Virus record (IMG/VR): IMGVR_UViG_3300031705_000001
Location: 62,001-126,000 of that record
Origin: a virus
Direction: 5' to 3' (one strand)
Length of the DNA: 64,000 nt
The notes beneath the pieces were generated by a model, which saw nothing but the letters and a program-made list of their open reading frames with translations, was not told where the DNA came from and made no database searches. The translations under genes and the position numbers were made by a program. Numbering within the stretch: position 1 is the first letter of the stretch; each line of letters opens with the position of its first letter. Below are positions 52,992-61,346 of this stretch, in pieces.

Positions 52992-54560
52992 ATGAAATTA
53001 AAATCTAAATTAAAGCTTTACGAACAATTCGTAAACGAGAACATGCCAACGAACAAGTCGGTTGATCAAGTATCTATTGACACTGTAACTCCAGGCGACA
53101 CAGTTAGAACTGAAGTAATAAGAGACGTTGATACAATTCTAAATACACTGACAGAATTATCTGATAGAATTGGAACAGTTGGTGAATCTACTGAATTAGA
53201 ATCAGAAATTAATGATCTTTTTGAAGAACTTTTTGAATTAACTAATCTTACTTCGGTTAATGAAGGTTTATTAGATTTTATAAAATCTCCAATTAAATTC
53301 ACAAAAATTAAAGCTAACCTTAAAAAATATCAGAAAGCATTAGTTCAATCTGCAATTAATGATCTTGATTTTGCAAAGAAAAAGGAAGCTACAAAAGAAA
53401 AAACAGATGCAGCTGATTGGAAAAAGAAATTAGAAGTTCTTAATCAAGCAAATAAAGCTAAAAATCAAGCACTTTCAGATCAGTCTTCTGCCATAAGCGA
53501 CAGAATTAAAGAATTAACTGGCGGTGATGAAGGTTTAGCTAAAGTCGCTAGCTTAGGTAAAACTAAAGCTAAATTAATAGCTGCTAAAACAGTTATGAAA
53601 GCAACATCAGGTGAAGAAGCTAAACAACTTAAATTAGAAATTTCTACACTAGAAGATAGAATTGCTGATGATACTCAATCATTAAAGGATTATACATCAG
53701 CACAGGGTGATGCTCCAGCTGCTGAACAAACACCGGCAGAAGCAGAAGCTGCTGCAGATGCAAAATCAAAATCTCAGATGTCTGATAAAGATGATGCTAA
53801 AAAGGTACCAGCTGCAAATGATGACGAAGCCACTGCTAAAAAAGCTGATGATAAAAAGAAAAAAGAGGAAAAAGACGCAGCTGATAAGGTAAAGGCTGAT
53901 GAGAAGAAAGAAGCTGCAAAAGTTGCTGTTGAAGCAGCGCAAACTAAATATGATGAAGCAAAGGACGGTGATGATGAAGCTAAAAAATTAACAGCTAATG
54001 TTGAATTATTAAAAGCAAAATTAAAACAAGATGATGTTGATGGTAGTGATGACTTAGAAAAAAGTAAAAAACTAGTAGCTGATTTAGGAAAAGCACAAGA
54101 AGATTTAAAAGCACTAAGCGGATCTAAGAATCTTAAAGTTGCAACAAAACCCGTAGATAAAGATGGAAAGCCTATCGTGCCTAAAACACCAAATGAAAAC
54201 GAATCATTAGATACACCAACTGGTGATGATCTTAATGAAGCGACATTATCAGGATTACAATCATATTCAGATGAAGAAGACGAAGATGGAAAACCAGATT
54301 ATTCTTATATTAAAGATAAAGGTAAAGAAATTGGAGTTGAAGTTACTATAGATATTGATCCATTCGGAGACGGTTATGATGAAATGACAATGACCGGTGA
54401 TAAAGGTTCTATTATGAAACTAGCCGGTATGACAGGTCATGCTGATTTCGTTAAAGACGGAACATATGAAATAGAAGAATCAGTTGCAGTAGAATTACCT
54501 AAAACTATTAAATTAGATGAAGGTTTAACAATCGCTCAACGATTCGCAAAATTAATGTAA
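52992..54560 (+). CDS. Large Ala/Lys-rich targeting-peptide protein
   Basis: A 522-residue protein starting MKLKSKLKLYEQFVNEN. SVNEGLLDF (~residue 93) fits LxE-type cleavage. Residues ~95-230 form helices (IKANLKKYQKALVQSAIND ...), residues ~235-400 are a low-complexity Ala/Lys/Asp/Glu coiled region, and the C-terminal ~110 residues are a folded domain (EIGVEVTIDIDPFGDG ... KLAGMTGHADFVKDG). A second internal protein or decoration/core protein is likely given its place after gp23 under a late promoter. No T4 name can be assigned. Confidence 0.65.
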   Translation: MKLKSKLKLYEQFVNENMPTNKSVDQVSIDTVTPGDTVRTEVIRDVDTILNTLTELSDRIGTVGESTELESEINDLFEELFELTNLTSVNEGLLDFIKSPIKFTKIKANLKKYQKALVQSAINDLDFAKKKEATKEKTDAADWKKKLEVLNQANKAKNQALSDQSSAISDRIKELTGGDEGLAKVASLGKTKAKLIAAKTVMKATSGEEAKQLKLEISTLEDRIADDTQSLKDYTSAQGDAPAAEQTPAEAEAAADAKSKSQMSDKDDAKKVPAANDDEATAKKADDKKKKEEKDAADKVKADEKKEAAKVAVEAAQTKYDEAKDGDDEAKKLTANVELLKAKLKQDDVDGSDDLEKSKKLVADLGKAQEDLKALSGSKNLKVATKPVDKDGKPIVPKTPNENESLDTPTGDDLNEATLSGLQSYSDEEDEDGKPDYSYIKDKGKEIGVEVTIDIDPFGDGYDEMTMTGDKGSIMKLAGMTGHADFVKDGTYEIEESVAVELPKTIKLDEGLTIAQRFAKLM

Positions 54561-54563
54561 TAT

Positions 54564-55073
54564 TTAAAGAGAGCGTTTAGCGTTCTTTTTAGCAAGTCTA
54601 AGAAACTCTTGTCTCTCATCGAGCAAGAGTTTTTTACATTTCTTGCGAAACTCAATTGAAGATTTTAAGATACGGCTATCAATCATCGGAGCCTTTAAGA
54701 TATCATAATACTCAGGATGTAAGAAGTTCTCCAAATCAAAATTCATAAACTTAGCTTTGATTGGTTTAAGACTTATTGCACAAATCCACTCAACAGTATT
54801 ACAATTATCATGTAATGTAACTAGATCAACCAATATACCATTACTATGATCCCAGTACTTTTTAGTTAAAATAACACTACGAACTGCAGGTTTTTGCATT
54901 CTAAGGACACATGTTACAAATCTATCATCGTCTGACCATCGTTTTATATGCCTGTGGTCTACTAGGAACTTCCTGTAGAGCTTTGCTAGAGGTGCAAGTA
55001 TAATACCGTAACGATTTCTAGGATTTGGACCTGACGTACGTGTGATGTTTATATGCGAATATGATTTACCCAT
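54564..55073 (-). CDS. Lone minus-strand gene, hypothetical protein
   Basis: The only convincing gene on the minus strand. From the ATG at 55073 it encodes 169 residues (MGKSYSHINITRTSGPNPRNR...); an upstream ATG at 55088 would add MINIL. The protein is basic, Arg/Lys/His-rich, with no recognised motif. It converges on the preceding gene (3-nt gap) and is divergent from gp44, with only about 65 nt between the starts. Strand reversal suggests an acquired or separately regulated gene; a nucleic acid-binding role is possible from the charge, no more. Confidence 0.6.
   Translation of the reverse strand: MGKSYSHINITRTSGPNPRNRYGIILAPLAKLYRKFLVDHRHIKRWSDDDRFVTCVLRMQKPAVRSVILTKKYWDHSNGILVDLVTLHDNCNTVEWICAISLKPIKAKFMNFDLENFLHPEYYDILKAPMIDSRILKSSIEFRKKCKKLLLDERQEFLRLAKKNAKRSL
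54566..54590 (+). terminator. Possible terminator between convergent genes
   Basis: GAGCG / CGTTC (one G-U pair) with flanking A and T runs forms a weak hairpin followed by T5 on the + strand. It lies inside the end of the minus-strand gene, so it may serve the + strand transcript only. Confidence 0.4.
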
Positions 55074-55089
55074 TAATATATTTATCATT

Positions 55090-55118
55090 GAAACATTTTG
55101 CGGCTTTAGCAGTATAAC
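55090..55118 (+). promoter_or_regulatory. GAAACA-N17-TATAAC promoter for gp44
   Basis: GAAACA at 55090-55095, a 17-nt spacer and TATAAC at 55113-55118, 19 nt before the gp44 ATG. It overlaps the region just upstream of the divergent minus-strand gene. Confidence 0.5.
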
Positions 55119-55137
55119 ATGTAAATATACTTTATAT

Positions 55138-56094
55138 ATGAAATCAGTAAATCAACTCTTTACAGAGAAATACAGACCATCGACATTAGATGAACTAATA
55201 TTACCAGAAAGGGTAATGTCAAAATTCAACGATGGCCTTGTCCAGAATATGTTATTTGCAGGATCACCAGGAACTGGTAAGACATCTTGCGCAAAAGCAA
55301 TCGTCAATCAATTTAAACTACCGTATTTGTATATCAATGCATCTACAGATACTTCAGTTGATGTGATTAGAACCAGAATTACAGATTTCTGTTCTACTGT
55401 TTCAATCATGGATGAGCCGGGAATGTTTAAGGTGGTTATATTAGATGAGGTCGATGGAGTATCGGATCAATTCTTTAAAGCACTTCGTGCAACTATGGAA
55501 ACATTCTCTTCAAATTCAAGATTTATTGCAACTTGTAATTACATTAATAAATTACCAGATCCAATTCTTAGTCGTTTTGAAGTTATCGATTTTGATTTTG
55601 ATAAAGCAGAAGAAACAGAACTAACAAAGAAATATATCAAGAGAGTATATGAAATTTGTGGTAAAGAAGGTATGACAATTGAAAAACCAGCATTGGTTGA
55701 ATTTGTTAAACGTAACTTTCCAGATTTAAGAACTACTCTTAATAAACTACAGGGATATAAAACACAAGGTACTACCAATATCACAGCGGTGGATGTGAAG
55801 AAGTTCAATTCAGTTTATAAAGATGTATTTGAATTAATCTTTAACGAGACAGATCCTGCTAAAAACTACCAAGCATTAGTAGGAAATTATGCAAATAGAG
55901 TAGATGATGTACTACAAACATTGGGTGCAGAATTCATCGAGTATATTCAGCAGGAAAAAGGACAATATATAAAACATATACCATCTATTATCATAACAGT
56001 TGCAAAACACCAAGCACAAAGGACTCATGTAATTGATCCTGTAATAACGATGTTAAGCTGTGTATATGAAATACAAAGTATAATTAATTCATAA
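55138..56094 (+). CDS. 44: Clamp loader large subunit (gp44)
   Basis: The ATG at 55138 gives 318 residues (T4 gp44 319); an in-frame start at 55042 would overlap the promoter and the divergent gene. It is an AAA+ protein: FTEKYRPSTLDELILP, Walker A AGSPGTGKTS (~residues 41-50), Walker B KVVILDEVDGVS, and the SRFEVIDF SRC-type arginine finger region. It opens the gp45 clamp and loads it on primer-template DNA. Confidence 0.93.
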   Translation: MKSVNQLFTEKYRPSTLDELILPERVMSKFNDGLVQNMLFAGSPGTGKTSCAKAIVNQFKLPYLYINASTDTSVDVIRTRITDFCSTVSIMDEPGMFKVVILDEVDGVSDQFFKALRATMETFSSNSRFIATCNYINKLPDPILSRFEVIDFDFDKAEETELTKKYIKRVYEICGKEGMTIEKPALVEFVKRNFPDLRTTLNKLQGYKTQGTTNITAVDVKKFNSVYKDVFELIFNETDPAKNYQALVGNYANRVDDVLQTLGAEFIEYIQQEKGQYIKHIPSIIITVAKHQAQRTHVIDPVITMLSCVYEIQSIINS

Positions 56095-56140
56095 TAATTA
56101 ATAATAGTCATAGTATTAGACTAAGTAAAGAAATAAAAAT

Positions 56141-57412
56141 ATGAAAGTGGGAAAACACACACTATTGATCGACGGAAACTATTTTGTATTCAGTAGGCTT
56201 TTTGTTTTACCAAAACCTAAAACAGGACAACTGTTAGGCGATGATAAACAAAAGTCTCAGTTTATGAGAAAGTTAGCCATTGACTTTGCATCAGAGATGC
56301 GAAAGTTAAAAATGTTTGTAGATGACGTGGTTTTGACAGTAGATTCAAAATCATGGCGTAAAGACCTTTATCCAGAAGCGGATTATAAGGGTACAAGAAC
56401 ACAAAGCAGCAGTGTAAACTGGACTGCAGTATATTCAGTATATGAAGAATTTCAAAAGATTCTTGAAGCTAAAGGCGTTACAGTACATCAAATACAAGGA
56501 GCAGAAGCAGATGATGTTATTTTCGGATGGTCAACTGCACTTAATAATAGAGGTAAATCATGTTTAGTATGGTCAGGTGATAGAGATCTTATCCAATTGG
56601 TTAATTACTCTAAAACTAACGATGCGCACACATTGTGGTATTACAATACTAAAAAGTCTTTGTATGCATATGAAGGTTTTGAAAGAGACATGGAAGATTC
56701 AGTAACTGGATCAATGGACAATGATGATTTCCTTTTTAATATGGGAGGTGCAAGTTTAGCCAGAGATTCATACCAAAATAGTGTATTAAAATGGATCAAA
56801 GATCTTAAAATAAACATAACAGAAGTTGATTGTGATAGATTTATTTTCAACAAGATTTTAATAGGTGATAAATCTGATAATATACCATCAGTAGTTACTT
56901 GGCAAAAAGAAATGAAAAATGGTAAGCTTAGAACTTATTCAATCACTGAGAAATCAGCAGATATTATTTATGATCAGTTTGTTAAAGAATTAGATAATTT
57001 CACAATTGAGTACTTGTTTAATCAAGATTCTAGAAACAATTTAGTAGATATTATTTACAGAGTTATCGGACACAGTACATCAACATTGATTAAAGCATCT
57101 CTTGCTAATAATATAGCATTAATGTTATTACATATCAAAACTATTCCAGATTCGATTCAGCGTGCAATTTATGATGCAATTGATAAAGATTGGGAAGGAG
57201 CACTAGAAAAACCAGAACAATTCATGGATATGGAAAAGATCTTAGAAGGAACATCTTGGTTAGAAGATAAAGGTGGGTTTGGTCCAGATGCATTTGCAGG
57301 TATGGATATTCCAAAAGAAAAAACAGTTAAGGCAGCTCCTATGAAATTAGTTGGTAAAAAGACTGACACTTATAAAGAGCCAACGAATGCACCTAGCAAA
57401 AAATTATTCTAA
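56141..57412 (+). CDS. rnh: RNase H / flap 5'-3' exonuclease (T4 Rnh-like)
   Basis: A 423-residue FEN-family nuclease, longer than T4 RNase H (305). Acidic metal-binding motifs: TLLIDGNYFVFSR, VVLTVDSKSWRKDLYP, QGAEADDVIFGW and VWSGDRDLIQLV; then the helix-hairpin-helix IGDKSDNIPSV. It removes RNA primers from lagging fragments. The C-terminal ~60 residues are extra and end APSKKLF, possibly a clamp-binding tail as in cellular FEN1 (which has its PIP box near the C-terminus). Confidence 0.88.
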   Translation: MKVGKHTLLIDGNYFVFSRLFVLPKPKTGQLLGDDKQKSQFMRKLAIDFASEMRKLKMFVDDVVLTVDSKSWRKDLYPEADYKGTRTQSSSVNWTAVYSVYEEFQKILEAKGVTVHQIQGAEADDVIFGWSTALNNRGKSCLVWSGDRDLIQLVNYSKTNDAHTLWYYNTKKSLYAYEGFERDMEDSVTGSMDNDDFLFNMGGASLARDSYQNSVLKWIKDLKINITEVDCDRFIFNKILIGDKSDNIPSVVTWQKEMKNGKLRTYSITEKSADIIYDQFVKELDNFTIEYLFNQDSRNNLVDIIYRVIGHSTSTLIKASLANNIALMLLHIKTIPDSIQRAIYDAIDKDWEGALEKPEQFMDMEKILEGTSWLEDKGGFGPDAFAGMDIPKEKTVKAAPMKLVGKKTDTYKEPTNAPSKKLF

Positions 57413-57588
57413 TGACGCACGAAGATCTTACAGATATCGAACTTATATTAATAGAAGCAAACGCTTATAACTTAAGAGATGAAGTTAAAGAACTTGCTGT
57501 TGAATTAATAGATAAATATAAGAGCCTTTTAGAAAAAGATGCATATGCGATTGCATTTAAACGAACAACCACAATACTCAACATATAA
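57412..57588 (+). CDS. Small helical protein (58 aa)
   Basis: The ATG overlaps the rnh stop (TAATG at 57410-57414) and the TAA is at 57586-57588, 5 bases before the next ATG. The product (MTHEDLTDIELILIEANAYN...) is helical with an EVKELAVELIDKYKSLLEK amphipathic segment. Overlap and spacing support expression in the same operon. Function unknown. Confidence 0.6.
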   Translation: MTHEDLTDIELILIEANAYNLRDEVKELAVELIDKYKSLLEKDAYAIAFKRTTTILNI

Positions 57589-57593
57589 ACAAT

Positions 57594-58022
57594 ATGCTAG
57601 ACGAAACTAAACTATTTGATTTTGTGAAAATTATGTTCACGAAACCAGATCAATATAACAATATTAAAAATCATGCAAAGAAACGTCATCATTTTATGAT
57701 CAATCGCTTCTTTGCAATTAAATATCCTGCGAACGCAAATATGTTTAATCTAAATGGTATAAACGGCGGCAACGTGGTTCAATCATGGGCAATGGTAGCA
57801 CAAAGATTTAAAGGTGTTCCTGGATGGTTTTATACAAAGACCAAAAAAGCACCGAAAATACAGCTAGATAAATATACTCCATCAGAAGCTGCAGTTAGTT
57901 TTTTCTTATTAAAAAATGAAATTGGGCTGCGTGAATTCAATGAATTGAAAATACATGCAAAGGCAGAACTGTTTAATGATTTAAAAAATATAGAAAGACA
58001 ACAAGATGTTTATAGAAAATAG
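57594..58022 (+). CDS. Hypothetical protein; possible clamp-loader small subunit
   Basis: A 142-residue protein in the gp44/RNase H operon. It has FDFVKIMFTKPDQYNNIKNHAKKRHHFMINRFFAIKYP, a pattern (conserved INR, hydrophobic helix) vaguely like the gp62 clamp-loader subunit of T4-like phages, which must exist to work with gp44. The match is weak and T4 gp62 is longer (187). It ends with TAG, rare here, and the next gene overlaps by 17 bp. Confidence 0.5.
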   Translation: MLDETKLFDFVKIMFTKPDQYNNIKNHAKKRHHFMINRFFAIKYPANANMFNLNGINGGNVVQSWAMVAQRFKGVPGWFYTKTKKAPKIQLDKYTPSEAAVSFFLLKNEIGLREFNELKIHAKAELFNDLKNIERQQDVYRK

Positions 58023-58656
58023 AGATATTTTTACAGAGGTTATTGATATTACGCTATATAAATACAATTCTATAGATGTTAAATTGTGGGGTTTAATTCA
58101 GCGCAGTATTAATACTAAAAGAATAACAACAGATTCGTATTTGATATCAGTAGATGACATGAGTGAATTTATTAATAAATGGTTTGCGTCAGATGTTAGT
58201 AGATTTCAATCGGTTAATGAAGTATCAATACACAAAGAAGCGACTTCTATTTATTTTATTTGGCAAATGTTGAATAATATAAAAAATTTAACTTGGATTA
58301 AAGTAACTTTAAACAAGAATTTGAGTTATAGTAGAATAGTAAATATTGATCAGATTAAAACAATTAAGTATAATATTAAAACAATTAGAGGATCTCTAAG
58401 GCTCTTTGATTTATTTGATACTCGTGAATTAAACATAACTAATGACATATTAGAGCGTTGTAAACTATTATCAAATAATCAAATGTACAGTGTATTTAAG
58501 TTAAAGAAGTTCATGACGATTCTTGATATGTATTTGACAGATGATTCTGCGAACGAAACATTCGGTGTCATAAATGCAATAATTCAAAAATTAGAGCCAT
58601 TTGAAGCAGATGATCCAGAAATACTTTTAATAACGGATAGAAATTCTGATATATAA
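58006..58656 (+). CDS. Hypothetical protein of the gp44 operon
   Basis: A 216-residue protein with no recognised motif. Its ATG lies 17 bp inside the preceding gene. The sequence is mixed alpha/beta and rich in Ile/Asn/Lys (DITLYKYNSIDVKLWGLI, KKFMTILDMYLTDD). The last codons GAT ATA TAA are a late-type promoter motif for the next gene. Confidence 0.6.
   Translation: MFIENRDIFTEVIDITLYKYNSIDVKLWGLIQRSINTKRITTDSYLISVDDMSEFINKWFASDVSRFQSVNEVSIHKEATSIYFIWQMLNNIKNLTWIKVTLNKNLSYSRIVNIDQIKTIKYNIKTIRGSLRLFDLFDTRELNITNDILERCKLLSNNQMYSVFKLKKFMTILDMYLTDDSANETFGVINAIIQKLEPFEADDPEILLITDRNSDI
58648..58656 (+). promoter_or_regulatory. Late promoter GATATATAA nested in a stop codon
   Basis: The motif supplies the last two codons and the stop of the upstream gene; the neck-protein ATG is 29 nt downstream. 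Confidence 0.6.
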
Positions 58657-58685
58657 TAAAAATAAGACTTGTAGTCATTACGTTA

Positions 58686-60635
58686 ATGGTAAATAACTTT
58701 ACATCAGATCAAATAGGCGATGCATTCCTCGCTAAATTAATTACTCCATATGAAAATGTCACTGACATTAATTCATGGAACATAATAGCAGGTGTAAATA
58801 CTCCTAATACGGTAGGTACTTTAGCAATGACAGCGGGTGACTCTATTGTAGTTGGAAATCTTACTAATCTTGATTTAACAACTGGTGATAAAATAATAGT
58901 AGGAAATACAGAATTCGAAGTAGCATTTATTATTAATGCATTTACATTTACAGTAGTAACACCTCCGATATTTACAGGAACAGCACTTCAATTTTACAAA
59001 CCACTGGATGCTAATAACTCATTTGATTATGAATTCAAATGGTCACAAGAGCCATTGAACAGTGATGGTGGTATCATGTCAGAGTACGCACCACTGAACA
59101 TTACAAATGGAGCTGCAGATTTATTAGGTCTTGTATTTGATCCTCTTAAACCACTTTGGATTACTGTTAGATTTACTGTTAATAGATTATCAACAGCACA
59201 TTCGTTATCATTATTAAGTATTACTTTTAATTTAGAAACAGTAGAAGGCGTAATAGTATCATGTCCACAATATTGTACTGATTGTACAGATCCAGCAGCA
59301 ATGAATGGATGTGCAAATATTACGGTAGAATGTTCTGAAAATTTATTTGATCCATATGCTTTACAAAAGCCTACGAATTTATATAAACAACTATCTGATG
59401 TATCAACTAATATATTTGGACACAAGGTCAAATACTTTAGAGTAGAACCTGATAAAAGATCAAGTGACGTTATATTAATGGAGTATTCACTTTATAATGT
59501 AAAAGAAAACAAGGAGATCAAGATAATGGTACCTGATAACGAAATGCCATCTAATGAATTTAGATTTGACATATATGGAATGGGTTTCGAAGATTTTGAA
59601 ATTCATATAACATCAGCCCAATTTGAAGCAGCTTTCGGTACAGGAAAACAACCTAGAATGAGAGATTACTTGTACTTTCCACTTAATAATAGAATGTATG
59701 AAGTTAGTGGCGTATCATTTGCAGATGAATTTAATTTGACAACAACATATTGGAGAGTATTACTTAAGAAGTACGAAGATAGAACAAGTACAATACATAC
59801 TGATGATACAACAGAGACAGCTCTTACAGATTTAGTAACAGGCTTAGATGAAGTATTTGGAGAACAAGTACAAGAAGAATATACAAAAGTTACAAAGCCA
59901 GAACAATATCAAACAGTATTCACCGAGGTTGGTGATGGAACTAGAGATAGAATTCACAATGGCCTAAGTATATTAGATACTGAGATCAGAAACAAATGGA
60001 CTATAGTTAGTAAAAATGCATACGATCTTAGTAGTATTAAAGATATTGGAATAGAAGCGTTAGTTTACAAAAGAAAATCAGTATTGGCAGCAGATTCCAA
60101 TTTAGCAGTTACAGTATGGTTTAAACCTAACTTAACAGTAACAAATCCAAGTGCAACCATATTAGATGGTTTAATTAACGATAAAGGTTTAAAGATAACA
60201 ACATCCAACGATGCAGTGTCTGTTCAAATAAACAACGATGTACATCAATTTACATATGATACACCAGTTGCTTCAGATGCATGGTATGGATTAGTATTCA
60301 ATTTAAATAACAAATATAATAAAATATCAACAACTGTATTTAAGTTAGAGCCTGGTAATAATTTATTACCAAGTAATACAACACAGAACAGTATCACGAA
60401 GATATTAGATGAAACCAAATCTATAGCGTCATATGGATGGTCAACTAGTAAACAATATGCTCTTATGCCAGGACAATTAAAACTGACTAATATAAGAATG
60501 TTTACAAAACCAATTGAAGCTGAACAAAGACTTAATATATTGCAACAATACATTGTCAGAGATAATCACCTTGCAACTATTATAGATAACGCAATACCTT
60601 CGATCCAACTGAGACGCTACAATCAAAACAGATAA
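58686..60635 (+). CDS. Neck protein with gp14-like core, enlarged
   Basis: A 649-residue protein. Residues ~235-370 resemble T4 gp14 (256): KVKYFRVEPDKRSSDVILMEYSLYN, EFRFDIYGMGFEDFEIHITSAQFEAAFG and RMRDYLYFPLNNRMYEVSGVSF, the last matching the gp14 EGDLIYFPMDNSLFEI block. The N-terminal ~230 residues are a beta-rich Thr/Asn domain containing a Cys cluster (CPQYCTDC ... NGC), and the C-terminal ~170 look like a LamG/concanavalin-type sandwich (AVTVWFKPNLTV ... WYGLVFNLNN). It lies just before the terminase genes, where T4 has gp13-gp14-gp15. The added domains are unusual for a neck protein. Confidence 0.6.
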   Translation: MVNNFTSDQIGDAFLAKLITPYENVTDINSWNIIAGVNTPNTVGTLAMTAGDSIVVGNLTNLDLTTGDKIIVGNTEFEVAFIINAFTFTVVTPPIFTGTALQFYKPLDANNSFDYEFKWSQEPLNSDGGIMSEYAPLNITNGAADLLGLVFDPLKPLWITVRFTVNRLSTAHSLSLLSITFNLETVEGVIVSCPQYCTDCTDPAAMNGCANITVECSENLFDPYALQKPTNLYKQLSDVSTNIFGHKVKYFRVEPDKRSSDVILMEYSLYNVKENKEIKIMVPDNEMPSNEFRFDIYGMGFEDFEIHITSAQFEAAFGTGKQPRMRDYLYFPLNNRMYEVSGVSFADEFNLTTTYWRVLLKKYEDRTSTIHTDDTTETALTDLVTGLDEVFGEQVQEEYTKVTKPEQYQTVFTEVGDGTRDRIHNGLSILDTEIRNKWTIVSKNAYDLSSIKDIGIEALVYKRKSVLAADSNLAVTVWFKPNLTVTNPSATILDGLINDKGLKITTSNDAVSVQINNDVHQFTYDTPVASDAWYGLVFNLNNKYNKISTTVFKLEPGNNLLPSNTTQNSITKILDETKSIASYGWSTSKQYALMPGQLKLTNIRMFTKPIEAEQRLNILQQYIVRDNHLATIIDNAIPSIQLRRYNQNR

Positions 60636-60653
60636 GCGTATCCAAGATAGGTT

Positions 60654-60662
60654 GATATATAA
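60654..60662 (+). promoter_or_regulatory. Late promoter GATATATAA for the terminase operon
   Basis: An exact copy 17 nt before the gp16 ATG. A TATAAATA (the classic T4 late box) follows at 60665-60672, but it is too close to the ATG to be the main element. Confidence 0.6.
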
Positions 60663-60679
60663 CCTATAAATAATAATTT

Positions 60680-61345
60680 ATGAGCGAAGAAAAGAAAAAG
60701 AATATATCTGAACAAGCGGATCAAATTCGCCAAGAGTTAGATGACTTGATAGGAAATACAGGAATGATGGATGTAGAAACAGATCCAGTCGACCTTCCAA
60801 TTAAACAACCACGCACAGATTCAGTGCCTCGTGTTAGTTATGTTGAATTAAAATCAGCAGCAACTAAAAAGGCACAGAAAACAATAACAGCTCTTATGAA
60901 ATTTTATCTCGATGCAGATATTATTGAAAGAGATGAATATATTAGAGCCAAAAAAGAAATGGATGAGATGACTATGTCGTCTTTGATCTATCAACTACAA
61001 GCTGGCGAGAGAGCATTAACTACACTTTTACAAACAATTGACGATGGTGAATTAGCACCAAGAATGTTTGAAGTTCTTGCAACTTTACAAAAATCAATGT
61101 TAGATATTATTAAATCGCAGACAATGTATTTAATGGCTTCAGAAGAATCTACTAAAAGAATTGCTCGTGATATAGAAATCTATAGAAAAAGAGACGATGT
61201 AAAAGAAATAGAAAGTTCTGGTGGAAACACAAAGGATAAGAATATACAAAGAGGTACGAAGGATCTAATGTCTGCAATTCAAAAGGGTATTAAAAGTAGT
61301 ACTGAAGAAAGCGACATAGAAGACATAGAAATTACAGAAGAATAA
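60680..61345 (+). CDS. 16: Small terminase subunit (gp16)
   Basis: A 221-residue protein (T4 gp16 164) dominated by helices: a polar N-terminus with a DPVDLPIKQP stretch, SYVELKSAATKKAQKTITALMKFYLDADII, a central coiled coil (MTMSSLIYQLQAGERALTTLLQTIDDGELAPRMFEVLATLQKSMLDIIK) that forms the ring, and an acidic tail. It recognises DNA and stimulates gp17. Located one base before the large subunit. Confidence 0.88.
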   Translation: MSEEKKKNISEQADQIRQELDDLIGNTGMMDVETDPVDLPIKQPRTDSVPRVSYVELKSAATKKAQKTITALMKFYLDADIIERDEYIRAKKEMDEMTMSSLIYQLQAGERALTTLLQTIDDGELAPRMFEVLATLQKSMLDIIKSQTMYLMASEESTKRIARDIEIYRKRDDVKEIESSGGNTKDKNIQRGTKDLMSAIQKGIKSSTEESDIEDIEITEE

Positions 61346-61346
61346 A

